This document shows positions 9,432 to 15,772 of a stretch of 15,772 bases of DNA, piece after piece. The stretch is taken from NCBI GenBank assembly GCA_902464645.1, contig CABQKL010000041.1:1-15772 (forward strand). Reading direction: 5' to 3'. Source of the stretch: an uncultured Collinsella sp. GTDB lineage: Bacteria > Actinomycetota > Coriobacteriia > Coriobacteriales > Coriobacteriaceae. How positions within the stretch are numbered: the first letter of the stretch is position 1; each line of letters starts with the position of its first letter. The notes under the pieces were generated by a model. The model was not told the DNA's origin and made no database searches. It saw only the letters and a program-made list of their open reading frames with translations. Both the position numbers and the translations under genes were made by a program.

Positions 9432-9516
9432 GCAGGGTGTTTCCTGGGGAACCGACAATAGCCTTAGGGTCCCGCACGACGCCACTCCCTCCCGGTATCC
9501 GCCGACGTTCCCCCAT

Positions 9517-9557
9517 ATAAAACCTGCCAAAATAAACCTGTCCCTTTTGGCAGGTTT
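9517..9557. repeat. REP-like hairpin repeat, copy A
   Basis: Positions 9520-9532 and 9545-9557 form a perfect 13-bp inverted repeat (AAACCTGCCAAAA and its complement) with a 12-nt loop. The 32 bp at 9517-9548 recur in inverted orientation in the copy just after the LuxR stump near 11157-11193. A further truncated copy is at 15740-15772. This is an interspersed family, not a gene-specific terminator, although it lies just upstream of the aroG promoter. Confidence 0.75.
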
Positions 9558-9572
9558 CGGGGTGGCAAGGGC

Positions 9573-9601
9573 TTGCACTTTAGCATGCGACAGCGGATAA
9601 T
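9573..9601 (+). promoter_or_regulatory. Promoter of the DAHP synthase gene
   Basis: TTGCAC (9573-9578) and GATAAT (9596-9601) are separated by exactly 17 nt. The predicted transcription start is near 9608, giving a leader of about 48 nt before the ATG. No leader peptide or attenuator is evident. Confidence 0.75.
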
Positions 9602-9655
9602 GCCGAACACTCGACAATACGCTTATTGCTCTTTCTATAGATTGAGGAGGCCCCT

Positions 9656-10687
9656 ATGGCCATGGAATTCAAACGCAGGCTGCCGATCCCCATGGAGATC
9701 CGCGAGGAAATGCCGCTTTCTGCCGAGCTTACCGCCAAAAAGCAGGCATTTGACGCCGAGGTCGCCAAAGTCTTTACCGGCGAGGACGCACGCAAGGTGC
9801 TCATCATCGGCCCGTGCTCTGCCGACCGCGAGGATTCGGTCCTCGAGTACATGAACCGACTGGCCAAGACCGCCGAGGAGGTCAAGGACAAGCTCATCAT
9901 CATTCCGCGCGTCTACACCAATAAGCCGCGCACCAAGGGCACCGGCTACAAGGGCCTGCTGCACAACCCCAACCCCGAGGCTCCCGACGACCTGCTCGAG
10001 GGCGTCAAGGCCATCCGCCATATGCACCTGCGCGTTATTAAGGAAACAGGCTTCTTCACCGCCGACGAGATGCTCTATCCGTCCAACTACCAGTACCTCG
10101 TTGACCTGCTGAGCTATGTGGCCGTGGGCGCACGCTCGGTCGAAAACCAGGAGCATCGCCTGGTGTCGAGCGGCATTTCGGTACCCGTCGGCATGAAGAA
10201 TCCCACTGCCGGTTCCACCACCGTTATGCTCAACTCCATTTACGCCGCGCAGGCGCACCAGAGCTTCATCTTCCGCAACTGGGAGGTCGAGTGCGACGGC
10301 AACCCGCTTGCGCACGCCGTTATGCGTGGCTACATCGGTCTCGACGGTCGCACCTACCCCAACTACCACTACGAGCACCTGGAGCGCCTGGCCGAACGCT
10401 ACACCGAGCACGCCGGCTATGCCAATCCGGCAGCGGTCATCGACTGCAACCACGACAACTCGGGTAAGCGCCCGCTGGAGCAGTATCGCATTTGCAAGGA
10501 GGTGCTCGACAGCTGCCGCCGCAACGAGTCCATCTCCAAGCTGGTCAAGGGCTTTATGATCGAGTCCTACCTGGAGGACGGCAACCAGCCGGTCGACGGC
10601 GGCGTCTTTGGCAAGTCGATCACCGATCCGTGCCTGGGCTGGGAAAAGACCGACTACCTCATCCACGAGATCGCGGAACGGATTTAG
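9656..10687 (+). CDS. aroG: 3-deoxy-7-phosphoheptulonate (DAHP) synthase, class I
   Basis: The enzyme condenses phosphoenolpyruvate and erythrose 4-phosphate to DAHP, the first step of the shikimate pathway, in the cytosol. The 343-aa length fits the AroF/G/H-type class I alpha family. The metal ligands are visible: C54 in IGPCSADR, H266 in DCNHDNSGK, E303 in MIESYLEDGNQ and D324 in SITDPCLGWEKT. They match C61, H268, E302 and D326 of E. coli AroG. RVYTNKPRTKGTGYKGL is the PEP-binding stretch. The ATG at 9656 has GAGGAGG (9644-9650) 5 nt upstream. It is monocistronic, with its own promoter and terminator. The feedback amino acid (Phe, Tyr or Trp) cannot be told from sequence, so the gene symbol marks the family only. 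Confidence 0.94.
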   Translation: MAMEFKRRLPIPMEIREEMPLSAELTAKKQAFDAEVAKVFTGEDARKVLIIGPCSADREDSVLEYMNRLAKTAEEVKDKLIIIPRVYTNKPRTKGTGYKGLLHNPNPEAPDDLLEGVKAIRHMHLRVIKETGFFTADEMLYPSNYQYLVDLLSYVAVGARSVENQEHRLVSSGISVPVGMKNPTAGSTTVMLNSIYAAQAHQSFIFRNWEVECDGNPLAHAVMRGYIGLDGRTYPNYHYEHLERLAERYTEHAGYANPAAVIDCNHDNSGKRPLEQYRICKEVLDSCRRNESISKLVKGFMIESYLEDGNQPVDGGVFGKSITDPCLGWEKTDYLIHEIAERI

Positions 10688-10762
10688 TTACGCGGTTTTA
10701 CCAAACGCCGTAACGGCTCGACGCTGCGCGGGCCGCACCTGTACAATCTGACGTTCAACTTC

Positions 10763-10797
10763 AAGGGCGCGACCAGAAGGTCAGCGCCCTTTCGTTT
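10763..10797 (+). terminator. Rho-independent terminator after the DAHP synthase gene
   Basis: AAGGGCGCGACC (10763-10774) pairs with GGTC and GCGCCCTT (10779-10782 and 10784-10791) around an AGAA loop, with one bulged A. A short T-rich stretch follows. It lies about 75 nt after the stop. Confidence 0.8.
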
Positions 10798-10869
10798 CAC
10801 GTCACCTTGTCTCAAATGCGACCCGCTCGCCGTCCGTCCTCTGAATGCGGCGTTGCCTTGCTCCGGATG

Positions 10870-10917
10870 CGGCAGTTAGGGACATTCCTTTTCTGCCGGC
10901 AGTCAGGGACATTCCTT
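10870..10917. repeat. Direct repeat of a 21-bp unit with 27-bp period
   Basis: The 21-bp units at 10870-10890 and 10897-10917 are identical except for one base; both contain GGGACATTCCTT. A perfect palindrome CTGCCGGCAG (10893-10902) lies across the junction. The related GGGGACGTTCTT follows at 10930-10941. The motif style resembles REP-type intergenic repeats. Confidence 0.65.
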
Positions 10918-10927
10918 GGGGTAGTTA

Positions 10928-10971
10928 TTGGGGACGTTCTTGTTTGACTAGTCGTTTAAGAACGTCCCCAA
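10928..10971. repeat. 14-bp perfect inverted repeat with palindromic loop
   Basis: TTGGGGACGTTCTT (10928-10941) is inverted at 10958-10971. The 16-nt loop contains the palindrome GACTAGTC (10945-10952). It overlaps the 5' edge of the LuxR remnant, so this repeat may mark the site where the gene was truncated. Confidence 0.7.
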
Positions 10972-11158
10972 CGACTACAAGCTCTCCAACCGCGAGGCCG
11001 AGGTTTTGCGTCTGGTTGTGCTGGGCAAATCAAACCAAGAGATTGCTGACGAACTGTTCCTTGCCGTGGACACCGTCAAGACCCACATCCACAACATCTT
11101 GGTCAAAACCGAGCAGCAAAACCGCACCACGCTCATCCTCCACTTTTGGAAGCGATAA
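10952..11158 (+). pseudogene. LuxR-family HTH remnant (C-terminal domain only)
   Basis: From just after a TAG at 10949-10951 an open frame encodes about 68 residues ending in a TAA at 11156-11158. It is a good LuxR-type HTH domain: LSNREAEVLRLVVLGKSNQE, then IADELFLAVDTVKTHIHNIL, with the tail TTLILHFWKR. There is no start codon or RBS at its beginning, and the receiver or membrane part expected upstream is missing. The 5' edge coincides with a REP-like inverted repeat. I call it the 3' stump of a truncated regulator gene. Its last 12 codons are repeated at the right end of the window. Confidence 0.85.
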
Positions 11159-11189
11159 CCTGCTAAAAAGGGACAGGTTTATTTTGGCA
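11124..11189 (+). repeat. 66-bp direct repeat, left copy
   Basis: This segment covers the last codons of the LuxR remnant and most of the following REP-like hairpin. It matches 15707-15772 at 65 of 66 positions (C at 11134 is G at 15717). The right copy is cut by the window end, so the repeat may be longer. The two copies bracket about 4.5 kb of lower-GC accessory sequence. Confidence 0.9.
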
Positions 11190-11193
11190 GGTT
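11157..11193. repeat. REP-like hairpin repeat, copy B
   Basis: AACCTGCTAAAA (11157-11168) pairs with TTTTGGCAGGTT (11182-11193), with one G-U pair and a 13-nt loop. It is inverted relative to the copy at 9517-9557 and overlaps the stop codon of the LuxR remnant. Confidence 0.75.
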
Positions 11194-11210
11194 TTATCTG
11201 GGCAAACGCC

Positions 11211-11249
11211 AACCGCCGCAAGGGAGCCGCTTTCCCTCGCGGCGGTTTT
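11211..11249 (+). terminator. Terminator hairpin downstream of the LuxR remnant
   Basis: AACCGCCGC (11211-11219) pairs with GCGGCGGTT; after one mismatch AGGGA pairs with TCCCT around a small loop. TTTTC follows on the plus strand. It was probably the terminator of the original luxR gene. Confidence 0.75.
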
Positions 11250-11269
11250 CTGGCTCACGCTTTCTTTCG

Positions 11270-11405
11270 TCTCAATCTGTAACATATGGAGACCAAATCG
11301 CCGTCTTACTGTTACAGATCGAGACGAGTTACAGAACGCGCGTCGAATAATCTCAATCTGTAACAGGTAGAAGTGTTTTTGCCAGTCAGATGTTACAGAT
11401 TGAGA
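11270..11405. repeat. Array of four 15-bp repeats in alternating orientation, 40-41 bp period
   Basis: TCTCAATCTGTAACA occurs at 11270-11284 and 11351-11365. Its inverse TGTTACAGATTGAGA occurs at 11391-11405, and with one change at 11310-11324. Start-to-start spacing is 40, 41 and 40 bp, with dissimilar spacers of 25, 26 and 25 nt. A partial copy (GTTACAGA) lies in the middle spacer. The array fills the gap between two convergent units: the LuxR remnant and terminator on one side, and the secreted-protein operon on the other. The alternating orientation argues against CRISPR. A REP cluster or a multi-site protein-binding region fits better. Confidence 0.85.
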
Positions 11406-11476
11406 TAAACGAAGGAGCGGTAGCGTTAAACAAGTCCGCCACAAAGTTATTCGGAGAGATCCGATCCTAGAGTTGT

Positions 11477-11830
11477 CTACCAGGTACGATATGTGCACTG
11501 ATATTTTGTCTCAAACCCGGGCATCCCGTTGCCGCGTGGGCTTAACGCTGCACCCGTATAGAGAATCGTTTGCCCCGTACGAGAATACGAAGTTTTGAAA
11601 GACAGCCTCTTGTATGTCTGGTCGAAACAATCAACATTCTCGCTCGGGTGGTTCGCAGTGGAGAACGACTTGTAAGTGTCCAAGACGTCCGCTGTCACAA
11701 GACGACAAGGCGCGACAGAACCTGCATCTGGTTTCGCCGTCGCACAAACGGGAATTGTGACCATCGACAGGGTAAGCATAAAACATGCGAACATTGCCTT
11801 CACAAAGTTCTTCGTTACATGGCGTTTCAT
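11477..11830 (-). CDS. Small Sec-secreted protein of unknown function
   Basis: The 117-aa product has a clear signal peptide: basic start MKRHVTKNFVK, a hydrophobic core at about residues 12-28, and a predicted cleavage after CATA (residue 32). The mature chain of about 85 residues is rich in Tyr, Ser and Thr. It has three cysteines (C42, C68, C112) and ends in YRTW. I do not recognise a family. The Sec signal, small size, aromatic C-terminus and adjacent ABC transporter loosely recall lactococcin 972-type bacteriocins, but that is weak. The ATG lies 2 nt after the stop of the ABC gene. Its RBS (AGGAAAGGAAG) lies inside the last codons of that gene, so translation is probably coupled. It is the last gene of the operon, and the alternating repeat array follows. 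Confidence 0.8.
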   Translation of the reverse strand: MKRHVTKNFVKAMFACFMLTLSMVTIPVCATAKPDAGSVAPCRLVTADVLDTYKSFSTANHPSENVDCFDQTYKRLSFKTSYSRTGQTILYTGAALSPRGNGMPGFETKYQCTYRTW

Positions 11831-11832
11831 GG

Positions 11833-13746
11833 TTATCTTCCTTTCCTAGTTTTACTGTCGTTCGTCTTGAAAAGCTGCGCGTATACATTACCGATCCACT
11901 TCGAATCACCTCCCATTTCTCTGGTAACGACACGCGAGTCATCCCCTGTGAGCAATACGGAGGCATCGCAGAGCGATTCGAGGTTTCCGATAAGATGAGA
12001 AGAGATAATGACATGTGCTCCTCTACCCGCTTCATCTCTAAGAGCATTCGAAACAATCGCAACGTGTCTCACATCAAGTGCATTCATGGGCTCATCCAAA
12101 AGGACGACTTCGCAATAGGACATATACGCCATCGCGACATTAAGTAATTGTCTATTTCCATCAGACAGCCTAGATACGGGCGTATTCTTCAACCCAGTCA
12201 AGTCAAAGCGATCAAGCACTTGGTCCAAAGTGCGAGGTGAATGCCAAATTCTCCTGCATCGGTCGAGATGAAAAGCGACGGTCATGTATGGAATCAATAG
12301 CGACGGCCTATTCGGAACCAAAAAGAATACCTTTCTCATTTCCTCACGGTCGACGCATACTTTTGCATGAAAACAGAGAGAACCTGACACGCGCACTGAT
12401 GGCCCAGCATCTCCCCAAAGAGTATTCAGTAGCGTAGTCTTGCCATGTCCATTTGGCGCGACAAGACCCCATATCTGGCCAGCGGGCATATCAAACTGCA
12501 ATCCCTTTACCAGCTGGTTTTTTCCAACCGTCAACGCATCCAGCGACAGAGAGAGCAAGCTTTTCTCGCCCAAACTATCCGGGCGAATATGGTTCCAGGC
12601 CCAGCGATTCTTGCTTTTTAGACACGAAAACGAAATGACCCCCAACGCGCAAACAGCAAACGCGCCCATCACGGCAAAGAGGCAGTGCGATGCACTGGCT
12701 TCAGGAACGAGAGATACCTCCGCTCCATTGGCGTAAGATGCGCCGCCGAGCGCAAACGAAGAGGCAGAATAGCTCGACACCATATACGGCAGCAACGCAT
12801 GCCATGGAGCATCTTTGCTCGCATAAAACGGAAGCTGGCTTATGCCCCCCACAAGAGCGATCACCATGGACGAAATGGCCCTGTTTCTGCTTCCGGCGTA
12901 CACGCACACGCCCAAGCAAGCAAACATCATCGACAGCACAGCTTCAAAGACGGCAAATAGCCCTAGCTGAACTAACACAGTTCTTTCGACTACGTCACCA
13001 TACTGAATGAATACGACTGGGTACCCTGTCTGACCTACACCGTTAAACACCGTTGCCAATACAAAACAGGGAGCCAACGCCAGAACCAAAACCAGCATCG
13101 ATGCAATACCAGAGACGAGAACGCGGCATGCATTCATCTCTAACTTTGACAACAACGCTCGATCGTAGAACCGCTTTCCATCCCCCTCAAGCGACATATA
13201 GAGGACGAGGACCGGGACCAAAAGCCACGCTATTGCAGGAACAGCGCCGCAATAATATGCGAGAAGAATCATCCCGGGCATTTTTGTTGTTGAGTCGTAC
13301 GATTCCGGATGGGCCAGCATCGATATGGCTCGGGGAAGACGTTCTTGGGCTTCAAGCGATAACTCCGAATCAACACCATTCAAATAACCGAGTCGGTATT
13401 CCTTGAGCAATAGATTGTCGTAATCGGCAATCGCATCGTAATACTCTCTGGAGTCCGCCTTGCTTTCAAGCGCCCGATCAAGGCACGCCCTTTCGTCGGC
13501 AATGATGCTGTTGAGCTCCTGTGGGGCAGTGTCATAAACGCCGTCAGAGACTTGAGAGACCAAAAGGGCTCTCTGGTCTTCGATGGAAGCTCTACCATAT
13601 AGATAATCTGCTCCCGTTGGAACGGATAGAAATACCGGGATGCAGAATACGAGCGCGAGCAGCGCCGTCAGCAACATAATTCCCCGGTTGCGCGCAAGAA
13701 CTTCTAAATTAAGCCGTACATATGTGAGGCAATCACAGGTCTTCAC
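11833..13746 (-). CDS. Single-chain ABC transporter, membrane domain then ATPase
   Basis: The 637-aa protein joins an ABC-2-like membrane domain to a C-terminal ATPase. TM1 is at about residues 22-43, a polar, presumably extracytoplasmic stretch at about 44-156 carries many acidic residues, and about five further TMs run to about 385. The ATPase has Walker A APNGHGKTT (430-438), signature LSDGN (527-531, unlike LSGGQ), Walker B VVLLDE with catalytic E552, and H584. One such chain would act as a dimer. I chose the GTG at 13746 because GGAGG (13755-13759) lies 8 nt upstream. A GTG at 13773 is possible in frame but would place this SD inside the gene. It is coupled to the secreted protein gene downstream, suggesting export of, or immunity to, that product; this is inference. 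Confidence 0.85.
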   Translation of the reverse strand: MKTCDCLTYVRLNLEVLARNRGIMLLTALLALVFCIPVFLSVPTGADYLYGRASIEDQRALLVSQVSDGVYDTAPQELNSIIADERACLDRALESKADSREYYDAIADYDNLLLKEYRLGYLNGVDSELSLEAQERLPRAISMLAHPESYDSTTKMPGMILLAYYCGAVPAIAWLLVPVLVLYMSLEGDGKRFYDRALLSKLEMNACRVLVSGIASMLVLVLALAPCFVLATVFNGVGQTGYPVVFIQYGDVVERTVLVQLGLFAVFEAVLSMMFACLGVCVYAGSRNRAISSMVIALVGGISQLPFYASKDAPWHALLPYMVSSYSASSFALGGASYANGAEVSLVPEASASHCLFAVMGAFAVCALGVISFSCLKSKNRWAWNHIRPDSLGEKSLLSLSLDALTVGKNQLVKGLQFDMPAGQIWGLVAPNGHGKTTLLNTLWGDAGPSVRVSGSLCFHAKVCVDREEMRKVFFLVPNRPSLLIPYMTVAFHLDRCRRIWHSPRTLDQVLDRFDLTGLKNTPVSRLSDGNRQLLNVAMAYMSYCEVVLLDEPMNALDVRHVAIVSNALRDEAGRGAHVIISSHLIGNLESLCDASVLLTGDDSRVVTREMGGDSKWIGNVYAQLFKTNDSKTRKGR

Positions 13747-13823
13747 AGCGAGCACCTCCGGTTCGCAACACACGAGTCGTCGGACCCGTTGTCCGGAAGT
13801 ATCGCCTTCATCGTCAGAACTGT

Positions 13824-13866
13824 CTGTAGACGTGTAGGATGGATTTACAATCTTATTTGTCTACAG
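13824..13866. promoter_or_regulatory. Inverted repeat upstream of the ABC-secreted protein operon
   Basis: CTGTAGAC (13824-13831) and GTCTACAG (13859-13866) are perfect inverted repeats with a 27-nt gap, in the space between the LuxR-type gene and the ABC gene. The left half also reads GTCTGTAGAC, itself partly palindromic. Position suggests an operator for the neighbouring regulator with two HTH domains. A weak -10 (GATACT) may follow on the minus strand near 13796-13801. Confidence 0.45.
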
Positions 13867-13870
13867 GCTT

Positions 13871-15604
13871 CTACCTGCTATTTTCTATAACATCTGCCAT
13901 AAGACTAAAAACCCTATCTCTAAGTTCACGCTCCGAGTGAACTCCAAGCAAGGCATAGCTCTTGCTCTTGGCCTCTTTGACGGTTCCCCAAGCAACGTTA
14001 AGATGCGCGCAAATCTCGGTGGTTCTATTGCCATCAAAAACGCATGTCATGATATCGGCATAAAGCGGCGTGAAACCAAGCCTCAAGAAGGCCTCACGCA
14101 CGGTATCGCGTCGATCACCCACCCGAACCGTATCTTTCGAACGCAAGAATAGCAGCGAATTAGCCATAAGGATAAGTACGACAAGGAACGCAGTCACGCG
14201 TAAGGCAGGCATAAGGCCGCCAACGGCCTCACCGCTCCCAACGGACTCAAAGAAAATGTACAGTCGACTTACCACATCGTGAACCCAGAACGCTGCTCCA
14301 GCACCCACAGACACCGAAGAAAGGGTGAGTTCAGGCGAAAGGCACAAGTGCATTTCAGACATCCACCGTATAGCCGCACGGCAACACAGGGCCACAAGCA
14401 CTATAGCTATCGATAGGATTATCGCATCATGCTCAAAGCCGAAGCATACGAGGATTTCCTCGATGCCCATTCCAGACGCATACATAAACAGGAAGCAGAC
14501 GAAGACTATCCTGCAGTTCTGATTGAACGATGAGGACCCCAGCGATTCTGAACGGTGATCATGGCCTTTTGTTGCGTCAAGATGCCACGCATCCTTTGAC
14601 AAGAGAAGTCCAGCCGTCGCCTCTGAAATGCTTTTATATCCGGTTTTAGTCAAGGCCCGCGACAAATAGGTACGGGCAGTAGACGGGGAAATGTCCAAGG
14701 CAGAAGCAATCTCCTCGTACGTTTTTCCCTCTATCCTCATAGAGAAAACCGCGGACTCCCTTTGAGAAAAACCCGAAGCCGTAGGGATATCGGCAACTGC
14801 AGAGTGTTTTCCTCCTAATTTGGCGGCCGCAGAAAAAGCGCTCGTTAAGTCAGGGAAAAATCGCGTTATGGCCCTGGCAAGGATACTGCCCAAAACGGTA
14901 ACCAGAAGCAATACGATCTCTTGATGCCCACCAAAGCTCAGGAGCACAGCTCCGATGTTTATATTGCGCGAAAACAAACAATCCGTATCGAGAATAACGG
15001 CGGCATTACCAAACGCAAGAGGTTCGACGAGCAAGGCAGCAACCCCCATCTCGGCGTTAACGGAAAGGAAAGAACCGATGGAGTCCATCAACGGGACGAG
15101 AAGAAACTGAAGGCCAACAAGCAAAGCAATCAAGAGCACAACGGGGCTGTAAAGTGCGAGCTCAGGATACCCGTGGAGAGCAGAGCCATCGGCCACATGT
15201 TTCCCCTTTAATCCCGCACGTATGTTTGCGAATTCACCGCCAAGCGCCCAAGAACAGCAAGCGACAAGCAAGGGGGCTAGTAACAACAAAATGAACGCGA
15301 ACGCCGAAACCACAACATGAAATTGATGAAAGACATTAAGAGATATCGTGTACATCACAAGAAGTGCAATGTCTACGAGCATAAGTCCAAAAAGCCTTTT
15401 GGAAATACCCTGTCTCACAGGGCGAGAGATGAGGCCCACACAGAAGCCCGAAAGCAGATGCAGACCGATAAGAACGGTGCCAGAAAGGCCCGTATAAATA
15501 CTTGGCGCCACACAATACAGACCAGCCGCCCCTATAAACAACATAATTGAATGCCAGAGGAACGAGCGCGTCACGCTTTGCAGGGTAGCTGCCTCGGTTG
15601 CCAT
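13871..15604 (-). CDS. Membrane regulator with two LuxR-type HTH domains
   Basis: The 577-aa protein has an unusual repeated layout. About six TM segments (residues about 12-262) lead to a LuxR-type HTH (about 277-335, FSQRESAVFSMRIEG then YEEIASALDISPSTARTYLS). Four more TMs (about 358-490) lead to a second, more divergent HTH (about 502-564, TTEICAHLNVAWGTVKEAKS). An even number of TMs between the HTHs puts both in the cytoplasm. Known Coriobacteriia LuxR membrane proteins usually have one C-terminal HTH, so this looks like a fused duplication. I chose ATG 15604 because AGGAG (15615-15619) lies 10 nt upstream. An ATG at 15628 would add eight residues but lacks an RBS. It is upstream of, and codirectional with, the ABC-secreted protein pair, which it probably controls. 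The signal sensed is unknown. Confidence 0.88.
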   Translation of the reverse strand: MATEAATLQSVTRSFLWHSIMLFIGAAGLYCVAPSIYTGLSGTVLIGLHLLSGFCVGLISRPVRQGISKRLFGLMLVDIALLVMYTISLNVFHQFHVVVSAFAFILLLLAPLLVACCSWALGGEFANIRAGLKGKHVADGSALHGYPELALYSPVVLLIALLVGLQFLLVPLMDSIGSFLSVNAEMGVAALLVEPLAFGNAAVILDTDCLFSRNINIGAVLLSFGGHQEIVLLLVTVLGSILARAITRFFPDLTSAFSAAAKLGGKHSAVADIPTASGFSQRESAVFSMRIEGKTYEEIASALDISPSTARTYLSRALTKTGYKSISEATAGLLLSKDAWHLDATKGHDHRSESLGSSSFNQNCRIVFVCFLFMYASGMGIEEILVCFGFEHDAIILSIAIVLVALCCRAAIRWMSEMHLCLSPELTLSSVSVGAGAAFWVHDVVSRLYIFFESVGSGEAVGGLMPALRVTAFLVVLILMANSLLFLRSKDTVRVGDRRDTVREAFLRLGFTPLYADIMTCVFDGNRTTEICAHLNVAWGTVKEAKSKSYALLGVHSERELRDRVFSLMADVIENSR

Positions 15605-15636
15605 AAAATCAAAGCTCCTAGATAGCATTTTGGTTA

Positions 15637-15662
15637 TTTTAACATCGTTCCCGGCGTTAAAA
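15637..15662. promoter_or_regulatory. Inverted repeat upstream of the two-HTH regulator gene
   Basis: TTTTAAC (15637-15643) and GTTAAAA (15656-15662) form a perfect 7-bp inverted repeat with a 12-nt spacer. It overlaps a possible minus-strand -10 (TAAAAT, 15636-15641) of the regulator gene. It could be an autoregulatory site; the promoter itself is weakly supported. Confidence 0.35.
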
Positions 15663-15706
15663 AAAACTGGTACCCGAATTAATCAATATCCCCCCTCCAC
15701 CAAAAG

Positions 15707-15772
15707 GCACCACGCTGATCCTCCACTTTTGGAAGCGATAACCTGCTAAAAAGGGACAGGTTTATTTTGGCA
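15707..15772 (+). repeat. 66-bp direct repeat, right copy, with LuxR tail and truncated REP-like hairpin
   Basis: This sequence matches 11124-11189 with one mismatch and runs to the window end. It encodes the same last residues of a LuxR protein (TTLILHFWKR, stop at 15739-15741) but no HTH before them. It is therefore a gene scar, not a gene. The first part of a third REP-like hairpin starts at 15740. Confidence 0.9.

Noticed and set aside
9234..9617. 127-aa minus-strand open frame between the ABC operon and aroG
   Set aside because: It runs through one arm of the MITE-like element, the REP-like hairpin and the aroG promoter, and has no RBS or family features.
10845..11282. 145-aa plus-strand open frame over the LuxR remnant
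   Set aside because: It is the wrong frame. The LuxR HTH is in another frame ending at 11158, and this frame runs through repeats and a terminator.
11270..11405. CRISPR mini-array
   Set aside because: The repeats are only 15 bp, alternate in orientation, and have no cas genes nearby.

Overview
The window looks like chromosome from a gut anaerobe of the Coriobacteriia, most likely Collinsella or a close relative. This is an inference. It rests on a high-GC core, an oxygen-sensitive pyruvate formate-lyase (PFL), LuxR-type regulators carrying membrane segments (common in this class), and short hairpin repeats that recur between genes. No rRNA, tRNA or CRISPR locus was seen.

Left part (1-3857, minus strand). 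A LacI-family repressor gene lies between two groups of near-identical operator-like sites. One site sits on its own promoter. The others sit on a strong promoter at 17-45 that fires leftward out of the window. Next come a 125-bp palindrome and a PFL made as two proteins: a 683-aa catalytic part ending before the glycyl radical domain, and a separate 83-aa glycyl radical protein. They are separated by 85 nt with two hairpins and a fresh ribosome binding site (RBS).

Middle (3858-10800, plus strand). A 548-nt intergenic region is followed by a tightly coupled marR-ABC-ABC operon. The two ABC proteins have complementary sequence defects that mark them as an asymmetric heterodimeric exporter. The first carries a roughly 200-residue extracytoplasmic insert. 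A clear terminator, a 226-bp MITE-like element and a REP-like hairpin follow. Then comes a class I DAHP synthase gene (shikimate pathway) with its own promoter and terminator.

Right part (10800-15772). This part is accessory-looking and visibly lower in G+C. It begins with REP-like repeats and a headless LuxR stump whose last codons plus the following hairpin form a 66-bp sequence. That sequence recurs, with one mismatch, at the very end of the window. Between the two copies lie about 4.5 kb: a four-copy array of a 15-bp repeat in alternating orientation with a 40-41 bp period, and three minus-strand genes. These encode a membrane protein with two LuxR-type HTH domains, a single-chain ABC transporter (membrane domain then ATPase), and a small Sec-secreted protein whose RBS lies inside the end of the transporter gene. 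I read this as a candidate regulator-transporter-secreted peptide cassette, possibly bacteriocin-like or envelope-directed. Its function is not established by the sequence.
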